Assembly: GCF_000347035.1 (NCBI RefSeq)
Contig: NZ_ANIJ01000025.1
Location: 62,001 to 126,000, forward strand
Origin: Leptospira sp. B5-022
Lineage (GTDB): Bacteria; Spirochaetota; Leptospiria; Leptospirales; Leptospiraceae
Direction of reading: 5' to 3'
Length of the DNA stretch: 64,000 bases
Shown one piece after another: positions 35,042-51,035 of this stretch. Both the position numbers and the translations under genes were made by a program. Below the pieces are notes generated by a model that saw only the letters and a program-made list of their open reading frames with translations, was not told the DNA's origin and ran no database searches. How positions within the stretch are numbered: the stretch's first letter is position 1; the number at the start of each line of letters is the position of its first letter.

Positions 35042-35356
35042 ATGAAAAACAAATACCTTCTAATTGGATTAAATGTTCTTCTCAGCCTTTTGATCTTAGG
35101 TTGTTCAACTGTCCGATACGGAAAGCTCTCCTACGTAGAAATGAGCCCCACAAAAATAGATCCAGCAAATGGAGCTTTAAAATTCAAGGGGCGTTGTGCG
35201 ACTATAATCGGTCCGGATAATATGTATTCAGAGATCGGTCAAGTTCTACAGGACGCGAAGCTGAAAGGGCTGAAAAATTTTCGAGCGGGAATCTTTCACG
35301 AATCTACAGAGGGTCAACTTGTAAGTTGTGTTTCCGTAATAGGCGAAAAAGAATGA
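35042..35356 (+). CDS. Small lipoprotein, TRL-like
   Basis: The 104-residue protein has a strong lipoprotein signal (VLLSLLILGC, Cys21). The mature part has a GRCATIIGP segment, an amphipathic stretch and a closing CVSVIGEKE, which recalls the TRL-like small lipoprotein family; that match is from memory and moderate. It overlaps the next gene by four bases and the two share layout, so they look like a diverged tandem pair. Function unknown. Confidence 0.72.
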   Translation: MKNKYLLIGLNVLLSLLILGCSTVRYGKLSYVEMSPTKIDPANGALKFKGRCATIIGPDNMYSEIGQVLQDAKLKGLKNFRAGIFHESTEGQLVSCVSVIGEKE

Positions 35357-35703
35357 AGCAAAGAATCCTAATCTCAATATTTATACTCTTAAGTTATTAT
35401 GGATGTATTTCAATCCCGTGGGAATCTTCCGGGACTTTTATTGCAGCCGAAGGTTTCAAGGATTACAAAAACCTAAAGGAAGAGCGGGTAGAAGGGAAAA
35501 GTTGTACATATTATGGACCTTTTTTTCCAATCTTCGTCTTTGGCAAGGGAACATTAAAAGATGCATTTAAAGAAGCGTTACTACTATCCCCTAAAGGAAC
35601 ACAAGGGCTTAGCGATGTAGAAATGTATCATACTGATTACAGTGTCCTGCTGTTCAGTTGGAAATGTGTTACGGTTAATGGCTATCCCGCCCAAAAAAAA
35701 TAG
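35353..35703 (+). CDS. Small lipoprotein, TRL-like (second of a pair)
   Basis: From the ATG overlapping the upstream stop, the protein has 116 residues with a signal ending SYYGC (Cys17). Its mature part has GKSCTYYGPFFPIFVFG and ends near FSWKCVTVNG, parallel in position to GRCATIIGP and CVSVIGE of the upstream gene. The pair is probably a translationally coupled duplicate. It converges on the rpsG terminator. Function unknown. Confidence 0.7.
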   Translation: MKQRILISIFILLSYYGCISIPWESSGTFIAAEGFKDYKNLKEERVEGKSCTYYGPFFPIFVFGKGTLKDAFKEALLLSPKGTQGLSDVEMYHTDYSVLLFSWKCVTVNGYPAQKK

Positions 35704-35734
35704 AAATCTACTCCGCTAAAAATCGGTCGAAAAA

Positions 35735-35770
35735 GACAAAAATAAAAAAGGGACTCTTTCGGAGTCCCTT
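35735..35770 (-). terminator. Intrinsic terminator after rpsG
   Basis: On the minus strand AAGGGACTC, a five-base loop and GAGTCCCTT form a nine-pair stem (35748-35770), followed by a T-rich tail (TTTTATTTTTG). This cleanly ends the secE-to-rpsG operon about 55 bases after rpsG. The stem alone could also act weakly on the plus strand. Confidence 0.9.
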
Positions 35771-35825
35771 CATAAAACCTGTTCGCGGTCTCATGCAACC
35801 GCGGACGTTTGTGAATAAAAGATTT

Positions 35826-36299
35826 TTACCAGCGATAGTGGCTGAATGCTTTGTTCGCATCTGCCATTTTTCGGATATCTTCCTTCTTCTTGATTGCTGC
35901 TCCGGTGCCTTTTTGAGCCTCGATAAATTCTGCAGCAAGCTTGTTGGCCATACCTTTTTCGTTTCTTTCTCTGGAATAACGGATCAACCATCTGATCCCA
36001 AGAGCTAAACGTCTTTCAGGACGAACTTCGATAGGAACTTGGTAAGTCACACCACCCACACGACGGGATTTTACTTCCACTTGCGGTTTAACGTTTTCTA
36101 ATGCTTCTTTAAAAGTAACGTAAGGATCGTTTCCGGTCTTTTTTTGGACCAGATCCAGAGCATCATAAAATAAAGATTCTGCTACGGATTTTTTTCCGTC
36201 CAACATCAGGCAGTTGATAAACTTCGCGATGTTTGCATCTCCATAAACCGAATCCGGCTGGATCTTGCGTGGTTCTACTTTTCCTCTTCTTCTAGACAT
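35826..36299 (-). CDS. rpsG: 30S ribosomal protein S7
   Basis: The 157-residue protein starts [21 protein letters not shown], and has [40 protein letters not shown] and [12 protein letters not shown], all typical of S7. S7 nucleates assembly of the 30S head and lies at the E site. AGGA precedes its ATG. It follows rpsL by 14 bases and is the last gene before the terminator. In many bacteria fusA would follow here; it does not. Confidence 0.97.
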   Translation of the reverse strand: MSRRRGKVEPRKIQPDSVYGDANIAKFINCLMLDGKKSVAESLFYDALDLVQKKTGNDPYVTFKEALENVKPQVEVKSRRVGGVTYQVPIEVRPERRLALGIRWLIRYSRERNEKGMANKLAAEFIEAQKGTGAAIKKKEDIRKMADANKAFSHYRW

Positions 36300-36313
36300 T
36301 CCTAATAACTCCC

Positions 36314-36688
36314 TTACGCCTTAGGTTTTTTCGTTCCATATTTAGAACGACCCTTACGACGTTTATCGATACCAAGAGTATCCAAGGTACCACGGATAAT
36401 ATGATAACGAACCCCTGGAAGGTCTTTTACCCTTCCCCCGCGGATCAGAACAACGTTGTGCTCTTGCAGGTTATGTCCCTCACCGGGAATATAAGCGGTC
36501 ACTTCAATACCGGTTGTTAAACGAACCCTTGCGACTTTTCTTAAAGCCGAGTTCGGTTTTTTCGGAGTGAAGGTAGTCACCTTCGTGCAAACTCCCCGGC
36601 GTTGGGGGCTACTTTTTAATGCAGGAGATTTAGACTTGTTAATCTGTTTTTTCCTGCCGTGACGTATAAGTTGGCTAATTGTAGGCAT
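36314..36688 (-). CDS. rpsL: 30S ribosomal protein S12
   Basis: The 124-residue protein has the universal S12 motifs [17 protein letters not shown] and [31 protein letters not shown]12 sits at the decoding centre. The lysines at 43/44 and 88, changed in streptomycin-resistant mutants elsewhere, are the usual residues, so no resistance is encoded here. A 75-base gap separates it from rpoC, with no terminator visible. Confidence 0.97.
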   Translation of the reverse strand: MPTISQLIRHGRKKQINKSKSPALKSSPQRRGVCTKVTTFTPKKPNSALRKVARVRLTTGIEVTAYIPGEGHNLQEHNVVLIRGGRVKDLPGVRYHIIRGTLDTLGIDKRRKGRSKYGTKKPKA

Positions 36689-36763
36689 GAGTTTCTTCTT
36701 TTTAGCAGGCCGGTGACCTATTTTACCAGTTCTACCGACCCTGCTCTATTGTAAAGCTTTCCT

Positions 36764-40969
<4,206 letters not shown>

Positions 40970-40984
40970 GCTACCTTTCTTCCC

Positions 40985-44667
<3,683 letters not shown>

Positions 44668-44703
44668 GTGTGCTCCCTGGGGTGATGGAAAATTATAACT
44701 GCG

Positions 44704-44748
44704 CGAAAAAATACAATAAGGCAAGGACGTCCGCTGGCCTCCTTGCCT
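44704..44748 (-). terminator. Hairpin with T-rich tail between rplL and rpoB (probable attenuator)
   Basis: On the minus strand AGGCAAGGA and TCCTTGCCT form a nine-pair stem with a 12-base loop, followed by TTATTGTATTTTTTCG. The interrupted T-run suggests partial termination, like the known rplL-rpoB attenuator of E. coli that lowers polymerase relative to L7/L12 output. The structure is visible; the degree of read-through is inference. Confidence 0.6.
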
Positions 44749-44763
44749 GAGTGAAAGGATTGT

Positions 44764-44802
44764 AATCAGATATCGAGGAGACAAAGCCTCGGCTTCCTGA
44801 TT
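44764..44802 (-). other. Second hairpin just after rplL (possible RNA processing site)
   Basis: AATCAG at 44764-44769 pairs with CTGATT at 44797-44802 and CGAGG at 44774-44778 with CCTCG at 44787-44791, separated by an internal loop. It overlaps the rplL stop codon. Its place matches the RNase III processing site known between rplL and rpoB in E. coli, but no cleavage motif can be read directly. Confidence 0.4.
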
Positions 44803-45187
44803 AGACAGCCTTAAGTTCGATTTGAGCTCCGACAGCTTCTAATTTCTTTTTAATGTCGTCAGCTTCCGCTTTTGCAACGCCGTCTTTAACAGACTTTCCG
44901 CCAGCTTCTACCAAGTCTTTTGCTTCTTTCAAGCCAAGACCGGTAATCTCGCGAACAACCTTGATAACTTCGATTTTTTTATCGCCGAAACCTTTCAATA
45001 CAACGTTGAAAGCAGCAGGCTCATCTGCTCCTGCTGCTGCTCCGCCACCTGCTGGTGCCGCTGCAGCTACTGCTACTGGAGCCGCTGCGGAAATTCCGAA
45101 CTTCTCCTCCATTTTTTTAACTAGATCGGCTGCTTCCACAAGGGTAAGTTTGCCGAGTTGCTCTAATAACGCTTCAGTGGTAGACAT
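44801..45187 (-). CDS. rplL: 50S ribosomal protein L7/L12
   Basis: The 128-residue protein has the N-terminal dimerisation helix pair, an Ala/Gly-rich hinge ([18 protein letters not shown], about 36-53) and the conserved C-terminal domain (EFNVVL-like [20 protein letters not shown] and [12 protein letters not shown]). L7/L12 forms the stalk that recruits translational GTPases. It has AAAGGAG before its ATG and lies 54 bases after rplJ. Confidence 0.97.
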   Translation of the reverse strand: MSTTEALLEQLGKLTLVEAADLVKKMEEKFGISAAAPVAVAAAAPAGGGAAAGADEPAAFNVVLKGFGDKKIEVIKVVREITGLGLKEAKDLVEAGGKSVKDGVAKAEADDIKKKLEAVGAQIELKAV

Positions 45188-45241
45188 TTTGTGCTCCTTT
45201 GATTCCGTTTGGTCCTTTAAACTACTTACTAAAATTTGTTC

Positions 45242-45775
45242 TTACTGATTGTTCTTCTCTGCGACTGCTTGGATAGCTCTTGCAAGTCCTGCGATAATTT
45301 GGTTCAGACCAGAAGCGATACTTCTTGCCGGACCGTTGATACCGCCTGCGATCTGAGCCAAGAGTTGTTCTCTTGACGGAAGACCTGCGATTGCTTCCAC
45401 ATCTTCTGCATTCAGAACGGATCCGTCTAAATATCCCGCTTTCAGAATAAGATTTTTATTCGTCTTTGCGTACTCTTTTAGAATTTTGGCTGCGCTCGGA
45501 AGATTTGCATCCGCAAATATCGCCGCTAGAGGTCCTTGGTATTCGGATCCAAAGGCGATGTTCTTATCCTTATGCTTCTCGGATTCTTTCAGTGCGAGCA
45601 GAAAGAGATTATTCTTGATCACTTTCATCTCGGAACCTTCTTTACGAAGTTTCGCGCGAAGATTTGTGATCTCTTCTACTGTGAGTCCGCTGTAGCTGGC
45701 TAGGATAAAGTCGCTACGTTTTTCTAATCTGCCTTTTAATTCGGCTACTGCTTCAATTTTTTCCTGGCTGGGCAT
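45242..45775 (-). CDS. rplJ: 50S ribosomal protein L10
   Basis: The 177-residue protein has the L10 core ([20 protein letters not shown], then [13 protein letters not shown], and [18 protein letters not shown]) and a C-terminal helix for L12 dimers. L10 anchors the stalk. It lies only 26 bases after rplA, so the long L10 leader that some bacteria use for autoregulation is absent. GGGAGTAGG precedes the ATG. Confidence 0.96.
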   Translation of the reverse strand: MPSQEKIEAVAELKGRLEKRSDFILASYSGLTVEEITNLRAKLRKEGSEMKVIKNNLFLLALKESEKHKDKNIAFGSEYQGPLAAIFADANLPSAAKILKEYAKTNKNLILKAGYLDGSVLNAEDVEAIAGLPSREQLLAQIAGGINGPARSIASGLNQIIAGLARAIQAVAEKNNQ

Positions 45776-45801
45776 TGTTCCTACTCCCGTCTACGACATC
45801 C

Positions 45802-46494
45802 TTAAATGGATGTGTTGACCAGTTCCTTAACGTCTACTTTCACACCGGCACCCATGGTTGGGGATACGGAGAAAGTTTTCAGATAATCACCCTTTGCATC
45901 CGAAGGTTTATCCCGGAGAAGAGTTTGAACTACTGTGCGAATGTTTTCTACAAGTTTACTTTGATCAAAGCTGACCTTGCCAACTCCTAAGTGAACGACT
46001 CCACCTTTGTCCGGACGATATTCGATACGTCCTGACTTTAGCTCGCCAACCGCTTTCGCAACGTCGTTTGTAACCGTTCCTGCCTTAGGTTTAGGCATTA
46101 AACCTTTACGTCCTAAGATCGGTCCTAGTTTACCTACTTCCTTCATCATATCAGGAGTAGCAACGCAAGCGTCGAAGTCGGTCCAACCACCGGCCACTTT
46201 TTCGATCAAGTCCATATCGCCCACGAATTCCGCACCTGCGTTTTTCGCGTCGTTTTGTTTGTCTCCTTTACAGAAAACCAGAACTCGAACCAGTTTACCG
46301 GTTCCGTGAGGAAGAGAAATAGTTCCTCTCACGTTTTGAAGAGATTTATAATTTACTTTCGTAGCGATTTCTATCGTTCCGTCGAACTTAGTGTAAGAAG
46401 AGGCTTTCGCTAATTCTACAGCTTTTTCGATCGGATAAACTTTTGTTGCGTCGACTTTCTCTTTAGCCGCGCGATATTTTTTTCCGCGTTTCAT
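45802..46494 (-). CDS. rplA: 50S ribosomal protein L1
   Basis: The 230-residue protein starts MKRGKKYRAAKEKVD and contains GTISLPHGTGKLVRVLVF, the domain II segment MPKPKAGTVTNDVAKAVGELKSG (split here across two motifs) and IEYRPDKGGVVHLGVGK, all diagnostic for L1. L1 forms the mobile stalk at the E site and, in several bacteria, represses its own rplKA message. It starts four bases after the rplK stop. Confidence 0.97.
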   Translation of the reverse strand: MKRGKKYRAAKEKVDATKVYPIEKAVELAKASSYTKFDGTIEIATKVNYKSLQNVRGTISLPHGTGKLVRVLVFCKGDKQNDAKNAGAEFVGDMDLIEKVAGGWTDFDACVATPDMMKEVGKLGPILGRKGLMPKPKAGTVTNDVAKAVGELKSGRIEYRPDKGGVVHLGVGKVSFDQSKLVENIRTVVQTLLRDKPSDAKGDYLKTFSVSPTMGAGVKVDVKELVNTSI

Positions 46495-46497
46495 GAA

Positions 46498-46926
46498 TTA
46501 ACCCTCTACCGTAACGCCCATGGAACGACAAGTTCCGGCGATAATTTGAACAGCTGCGTCCAGATCGTTCGCGTTTAAGTCTTCCATTTTGGTTTTAGCA
46601 ATTTCTTCCAATTGCTTACGAGTGATCTTCCCTACCTTAACGGTATGAGGAGTTGCGGAACCGGTCTCTAATCCGATCGCTTTTTTCACAAGAAGAGCTG
46701 CCGGAGGGGACTTGGTAATGAATGTAAAACTCCTGTCGGAGAATACCGTAATTACAACGGGGAGCTTATAACCCATTTGGTTTTTAGATCTCTCGTTGAA
46801 CTGCTTGCAGAACTCCATGATGTTCAATCCTGCCTGACCGAGAGCCGGTCCGACTGGAGGAGCAGGGTTGGCCTTACCGGCTTCAACCTGGAGCTTAATC
46901 TGCTTTACTACTTTTTTTGCTGCCAT
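46498..46926 (-). CDS. rplK: 50S ribosomal protein L11
   Basis: The 142-residue protein has [20 protein letters not shown] followed by [15 protein letters not shown], then [16 protein letters not shown] and a C-terminal [12 protein letters not shown], all classic L11. L11 binds the GTPase-associated region of 23S rRNA and mediates stringent-response activation by RelA. It lies between nusG and rplA in the usual order. Confidence 0.97.
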   Translation of the reverse strand: MAAKKVVKQIKLQVEAGKANPAPPVGPALGQAGLNIMEFCKQFNERSKNQMGYKLPVVITVFSDRSFTFITKSPPAALLVKKAIGLETGSATPHTVKVGKITRKQLEEIAKTKMEDLNANDLDAAVQIIAGTCRSMGVTVEG

Positions 46927-46967
46927 TGGCGAAACACCTTATTTGTTTCTCCCGGTTCTCCCACCGG

Positions 46968-47522
46968 TCAGGGTTCGGTTTTGACCTGTAGATAATCTAA
47001 TTCCACAGGGGTAGAGCGACCGAAAATCTCCACCTTCACTCTGAGTCTTCCTTTGTCTGGGAAGATCTCATCTACGACTCCGGTAAAATTAGCGAAAGGC
47101 CCGTCGATAATCTTCAGGCTATCTCCCACTTTAAACAACAATCGAGGAGTCACCGGCTCCTCTGATTGGAACTCTCCCGTTTCCGCGAAAAGATTTTTCA
47201 CCTCGTCTACGGAAAGAGGCTCAGGTCCTCCATCTTTCGATCCCACAAAAGTGGAAACAGAAGGAAGACTTTGGATCATAAAACGAAGGTCCTCGTCCAT
47301 ATCCATCTCAACAAGAACATAGCCCGGCATAAGTTTTTTCTTAGTAACCTTCTTTTTGCCGTTCTTCATCTCGGCGACTTCCATGGTAGGAATGCGCACT
47401 TGAGAAATCTTCTCTTCCAGCTTACGCTGTTGGATCAGCTTTTCCAGATTCTTCTGGACCTTATTCTCGTGACCGGAATAAGTCTGTAACGCATACCATT
47501 TCAAATCAGCCATCTTAATCAC
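46968..47522 (-). CDS. nusG: Transcription termination/antitermination factor NusG
   Basis: The 184-residue protein has the NGN domain (KWYALQTYSGHENKVQKNLE, MPGYVLVEMD) and the KOW domain (FKVGDSLKIIDGPFANFTG). NusG binds RNA polymerase and couples it to S10 or Rho. I take the GTG at 47522 as start because AGGA lies six bases upstream; the ATG three codons later (MADLKWYA) would have a spacing of 15. It follows secE by 16 bases. Confidence 0.95.
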   Translation of the reverse strand: MIKMADLKWYALQTYSGHENKVQKNLEKLIQQRKLEEKISQVRIPTMEVAEMKNGKKKVTKKKLMPGYVLVEMDMDEDLRFMIQSLPSVSTFVGSKDGGPEPLSVDEVKNLFAETGEFQSEEPVTPRLLFKVGDSLKIIDGPFANFTGVVDEIFPDKGRLRVKVEIFGRSTPVELDYLQVKTEP

Positions 47523-47538
47523 ACTTAATCCTACGTTC

Positions 47539-47721
47539 TTACAGATTCCAGAATCCGGTAAGAAGCTTCACAAACGCAGTATCCGAAAAGAATAGGAAAG
47601 CAGAGAAAAATAACACCGTGACTAGAACGACGATGGTGGACTGCATCACCTCTTGTCTATTCGGCCATTGAACTTTTTTAAGTTCTTCTCTACACTCTTG
47701 TATAAATGCGCCAAACTTCAC
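47539..47721 (-). CDS. secE: Preprotein translocase subunit SecE
   Basis: This 60-residue protein has the short-form SecE layout: an amphipathic helix with [20 protein letters not shown], followed by one membrane helix ([16 protein letters not shown]). The WPNRQE motif is diagnostic. SecE clamps SecY. It directly precedes nusG, and follows tRNA-Trp on the same strand, as in many bacteria. Confidence 0.95.
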   Translation of the reverse strand: MKFGAFIQECREELKKVQWPNRQEVMQSTIVVLVTVLFFSAFLFFSDTAFVKLLTGFWNL

Positions 47722-47765
47722 TAATAAATCCTTCCCAATCCTCTTAGAACTCGAGGAAAAAACTC

Positions 47766-47836
<71 letters not shown>

Positions 47837-47844
47837 ATTCGAAC

Positions 47845-47918
<74 letters not shown>

Positions 47919-47959
47919 ATGTCTATCTACCCGCTCCCAGAGATAGGAGCTAGAAATAC

Positions 47960-47989
47960 ACAGTATTTTTACCCAGGGTCCCCGGTCAA
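47960..47989 (-). promoter_or_regulatory. Promoter of the tRNA-Thr/tRNA-Trp/secE operon
   Basis: On the minus strand TTGACC (47989-47984) and TACTGT (47965-47960) are separated by 18 bases, and the tRNA-Thr begins about 40 bases downstream. This is the only good promoter-like pair in the region upstream of the operon. Confidence 0.55.
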
Positions 47990-48217
47990 GGTTTTAGCGG
48001 CTCTTCCCTGGTTGCTGGCATTATTTATGCAAGGAAGAAGGATTTTTGAACCTTCTTCCCGAAGTGCCAATCGACTTTGATGTGATTTCCCCAATCTTAT
48101 GCGACATAAGAAAGCGATTTATATGGGAAGAAGGGAACGTACATCCAAAATTTTCCCGGCCATCTGCGAAGCGGAACCAATTTTCTAACCCCAAATCACT
48201 TTTCCGGCCTTACACTC
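47990..48217. other. Gene-free spacer between the tRNA operon and vapBC
   Basis: No convincing gene is seen between the tRNA operon promoter and the vapB promoter. One perfect inverted repeat, GGAAGAAGG (48033-48041) and CCTTCTTCC (48051-48059), forms a nine-pair hairpin without a T-run on either side. The rest shows no codon structure or repeat that I can support. Confidence 0.6.
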
Positions 48218-48254
48218 TTGATATACATCTAATAACACCATATACTACCATATA
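48218..48254 (+). promoter_or_regulatory. vapBC promoter with overlapping direct-repeat operator
   Basis: TTGATA (48218-48223), exactly 17 bases, then TATACT (48241-48246), seven bases before the vapB ATG. Two copies of ACCATATA at 48237-48244 and 48247-48254 are offset by ten bases, one helical turn, and cover the -10 box and the ATG. No Shine-Dalgarno is present, so the message is probably leaderless. The repeats suit autorepression by the VapB-VapC complex. Confidence 0.65.
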
Positions 48255-48457
48255 TGAAAGCTGTCAAAACTACCTTATACATTCCCGACGAACTGATTGC
48301 CAGCGCCCAAGACTATACCGGGATCCTAGAAAAGACTCGTCTCGTGCAAGAGGGACTCCGCGCATTGATTCGGGAAAAATCCGCAGAAAGAATGGCTCTC
48401 TTAGGCGGAAGCGATCCAAAAGCAGAAGGTCCAATTCGTAAAAAAATATCTAAATGA
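48254..48457 (+). CDS. vapB: VapB-type antitoxin
   Basis: This 67-residue protein has a short ribbon-helix-helix-like N-terminus (KTTLYIPDELIASAQDYTG) and a helix with RLVQEGLRALIREKSAERM, ending in a basic tail that would wrap the toxin. It resembles antitoxins that regulate PIN toxins of the VapC11/15 type. The ATG lies seven bases after a TATACT -10 box. It overlaps vapC by four bases. Confidence 0.85.
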   Translation: MKAVKTTLYIPDELIASAQDYTGILEKTRLVQEGLRALIREKSAERMALLGGSDPKAEGPIRKKISK

Positions 48458-48825
48458 CAGCGGTGCTAGTCGACACTTCCATTTGGATCAATCATCTTCG
48501 TAAATCGGATCCGAAACTTACGGAACTTCTCCGCCTTGGCTTGGTCAGACGTCATCCTATGGTAGAGGGAGAACTCAGTTTGGGAAATTTTAAGAATAAG
48601 AACTTTTTTCTAATCGAGTACGCCCAATTAAAGGAAGTTCCGATCGCAAATCATAAAGAAGTCATGATCTTTTCGGAAAGAAATTCTCTGGCGGGACTGG
48701 GAATCGGCTGGATAGACGCACATTTGCTTGCAAGTTGTATCCTAGGAAGTGCAAAATTATATTCTGGTGACTTGTCTCTATCAAAGGCTGCGGAGAAAGT
48801 AGGGATCGCGGAAATTACAACATGA
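48454..48825 (+). CDS. vapC: VapC-type PIN-domain toxin ribonuclease
   Basis: The 123-residue protein is a complete PIN domain: VDTSIWINHL with Asp7, Glu40, Asp88 in GWIDAHLLAS and Asp106 in YSGDLSLSKAAE, the acidic set that binds catalytic magnesium. VapC toxins cut specific tRNAs or rRNA when VapB is degraded. Its start overlaps vapB and its stop overlaps the start of a membrane AraC regulator, each by four bases, so all three are likely translated from one message. Confidence 0.9.
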   Translation: MTAVLVDTSIWINHLRKSDPKLTELLRLGLVRRHPMVEGELSLGNFKNKNFFLIEYAQLKEVPIANHKEVMIFSERNSLAGLGIGWIDAHLLASCILGSAKLYSGDLSLSKAAEKVGIAEITT

Positions 48826-49937
48826 ATGAGTTCGGAACCCAATCTTACACCTCCCTATTTTTAGTTTTTTCGATCGGACTTGCGTTCTTATTTTCTTTGG
48901 GAGAGATATTCTCATCTCCCAAAGGAGAAAAACAAAACTTACTCGCCTTCATTTTCTTATTAGTGGGGCTTTTTCTTATACATGCATTTTTGATTACCTG
49001 CAAAATGATCATACATTTTCCCGGTTTGTATCTAACCCATCTCCCTATATCGGCGCTTATGGGTCCTTTTATAGAACGGTATCTTCTCCTTGCCATGGGA
49101 AACACTCCCGAATCTAAAAAGATTTTTTATCTGAAAATGATCCCAGCTCTTGCGATATTTCTATGGATGTCTAACTTCTATTTTACAGGAGGTATAGAAA
49201 AGATCGAATTACTTAAAGATCTACAAACCACCGGACTTCCTTTATTCTTAAAAATCCCTGTTTTAAGTACGCTTGGACTTATGTTCGTATTCTTACTTTC
49301 TACATTCTTTCGTTTATTTGCGGGTTTTAGATTCTCGGTCATCTACAAAGATCCAAGAATGCTTACGATCCTGATGGTAAGTGTTTGCATTTTGATCATT
49401 TTATTATACGGAGCGATATCGGTATCGATAGGATCAATCAGAGGTTTAGAAGGAGTCGGTTCTTTAGTTGGGATCTTTTTATGTTCTTTGTATATTCTGC
49501 GCCAAGGATATCCGGAATTTTTCTTAGAAGTCCAAAGAGTGGTAGAAGAAGAGAAAAAATACAGAGCTACCCAGCTCGGCGGATTGGATTTAGATAATAT
49601 TAAACAAAACTTAGAAGACTTATTCCAAAAGGAAAAGGTATTCTTAAAGGAAGATCTGACCCTGGGATTTCTGGCGGGAAAACTGGAGATCAGCACTCAT
49701 CAACTTTCCGAATATCTGAACAACGAGATTGGAAAAAATTTTTTCCAATTATTGAATGAATATAGGGTAAAAGAGGCCAAAAGTAAAATAGAATCCGATC
49801 CTGCTCAAGTTTTATTGTCCATTGCTTACTCATCAGGATTCGGCTCCAAATCCGCTTTTAACGAGGTTTTCCGAAAGGAGACCGGATTCACACCTTCCGA
49901 ATACAGAAATAAAATCCGTAAAAATAAGTCCAAATAG
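48822..49937 (+). CDS. Membrane-bound AraC-family regulator
   Basis: The 371-residue protein has about seven membrane helices in residues 10-230 and an AraC DNA-binding domain at about 265-368 (FLAGKLEISTHQLSEYLNNE and LLSIAYSSGFGSKSAFNEV). It lacks the extracellular DISM domain of the regulator at 32127. Its ATG overlaps the vapC stop. The following gene encodes a sterol-desaturase-family enzyme about 100 bases on, a possible target. Signal unknown. Confidence 0.88.
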   Translation: MNEFGTQSYTSLFLVFSIGLAFLFSLGEIFSSPKGEKQNLLAFIFLLVGLFLIHAFLITCKMIIHFPGLYLTHLPISALMGPFIERYLLLAMGNTPESKKIFYLKMIPALAIFLWMSNFYFTGGIEKIELLKDLQTTGLPLFLKIPVLSTLGLMFVFLLSTFFRLFAGFRFSVIYKDPRMLTILMVSVCILIILLYGAISVSIGSIRGLEGVGSLVGIFLCSLYILRQGYPEFFLEVQRVVEEEKKYRATQLGGLDLDNIKQNLEDLFQKEKVFLKEDLTLGFLAGKLEISTHQLSEYLNNEIGKNFFQLLNEYRVKEAKSKIESDPAQVLLSIAYSSGFGSKSAFNEVFRKETGFTPSEYRNKIRKNKSK

Positions 49938-49973
49938 TCCGTCTCGATCGGTCTGGACATTTATTTTATTCCG

Positions 49974-49985
49974 CTCCGATCGGAG
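49974..49985. promoter_or_regulatory. Perfect palindrome upstream of sterol-desaturase copy 2
   Basis: CTCCGATCGGAG is a 12-base perfect palindrome in the 102-base gap before the desaturase gene, and a related CTCGATCGG lies at about 49943. They could be binding sites for the adjacent regulator. The repeats are visible; the role is a guess. Confidence 0.3.
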
Positions 49986-50039
49986 AGGACGACTTCTTCA
50001 TAGATCCGACGTAAACTGAATGCAGAGATCGGAGGAAAA

Positions 50040-50879
50040 ATGGCAATCAATGCTTGTGATTTCGGTTGGGAATGTGTTCGGAATTTCGGACTATTCCAAC
50101 TTTCAATGAACTTTATCAGATACTATCCTCTAGCAGGACTTGCATTCTTTATATTCTGGGTTTGGAAAAAAGGAACCTTCGAAAAGTTTCGGATCCAGAA
50201 AAATTTCCCCAAATGGGAGAAGGTAGTCTACGAGATCAAACAATCTGCGGTTACAATGGTAATGTTCAGTCTGGTTGCGGTCCTCTCCTTCAGCCTTCAA
50301 AAATTAGGATATCTTCCAAGAGCGCTTTACTTCGATATCTCCGAAAGAGGTTGGGCTTATGCAATCTTAAGTTATATACTGATCACTATCTGGCATGAAA
50401 CCTGGTTCTACTGGGCACATAGGCTCATGCATCACAAAAATGTTTATTCCTTTGTACATGCTATCCATCATAAATCCGTAAACCCTTCACCATTAGCTGC
50501 TTATAATTTCCATTGGGCGGAAGCTTTTTTGGAAGCGATCTATGTGGTACCATTCATCAGTTTGGTTCCGATCCATTTCGGAGTATTTATATTTCACACA
50601 TTCTATGCAATGGTTATGAATATCTGGTGGCACTTAGGGTATGAATTTTTACCTAAAGGTTGGGCAAGTCATCCTATCACAAAATGGATCAATACTTCTA
50701 CCCATCATAACCTTCATCACCAGAAGTTTCACGGGAATTATAGTCTTTATTTTAATTTTTGGGACAGAGTCATGGGAACAAATTTCCCGAATTACGAGAC
50801 CTATTTTGACGAGGTAGCTGGGAAGAAAGAAAATTACGAAAAAACTCCCGTTGCCTCCGAGGTAGGATTCGCGAAGTAG
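50040..50879 (+). CDS. Sterol desaturase/fatty acid hydroxylase family membrane protein (copy 2)
   Basis: This 279-residue protein is a close paralogue of the one at 30340-31179, with the same histidine motifs HETWFYWAHRLMHH, HAIHHKS and HHNLHHQKFHGN and the same N-terminal extension before MNFIRYYPLAG. It should be a di-iron membrane lipid hydroxylase or desaturase. GGAGG lies five bases before the ATG. It follows a membrane AraC regulator and ends before a strong terminator. Confidence 0.9.
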   Translation: MAINACDFGWECVRNFGLFQLSMNFIRYYPLAGLAFFIFWVWKKGTFEKFRIQKNFPKWEKVVYEIKQSAVTMVMFSLVAVLSFSLQKLGYLPRALYFDISERGWAYAILSYILITIWHETWFYWAHRLMHHKNVYSFVHAIHHKSVNPSPLAAYNFHWAEAFLEAIYVVPFISLVPIHFGVFIFHTFYAMVMNIWWHLGYEFLPKGWASHPITKWINTSTHHNLHHQKFHGNYSLYFNFWDRVMGTNFPNYETYFDEVAGKKENYEKTPVASEVGFAK

Positions 50880-50992
50880 ATGTATACAAAAACCTATCGC
50901 AAAAAGTCCGGGCTCTTATAACCCTTGGACGAATACCGATCAAATCGTTAAGTTTTAGGACGGACTATAAAATTTTCGTAATAGCTCTAATT

Positions 50993-51024
50993 GGAAAACC
51001 GAGTCTCCTCGGTTTTCCTTTTTT
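50993..51024 (+). terminator. Intrinsic terminator after sterol-desaturase copy 2
   Basis: GGAAAACCGAG (50993-51003), a TCTC loop and CTCGGTTTTCC (51008-51018) form an eleven-pair stem followed by TTTTTT. It ends the plus-strand regulator/desaturase unit and insulates the convergent lipoprotein genes. Confidence 0.9.
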
Positions 51025-51035
51025 GTATTTCGGTT

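Noticed and set aside
5234..35734. Integrated prophage or transposon carrying the accessory block
   Set aside because: No integrase, transposase, phage structural gene or terminal repeat was found, and composition looks like the rest of the window.
48033..48059. Perfect hairpin as a terminator
   Set aside because: No T-run follows on either strand and no gene ends near it, so I list it only as part of the spacer.
48046..48441. Plus-strand open frame covering the vapB region in another frame
   Set aside because: It overlaps vapB in a different frame, starts in the gene-free spacer without a ribosome site, and its product has no recognisable domain.
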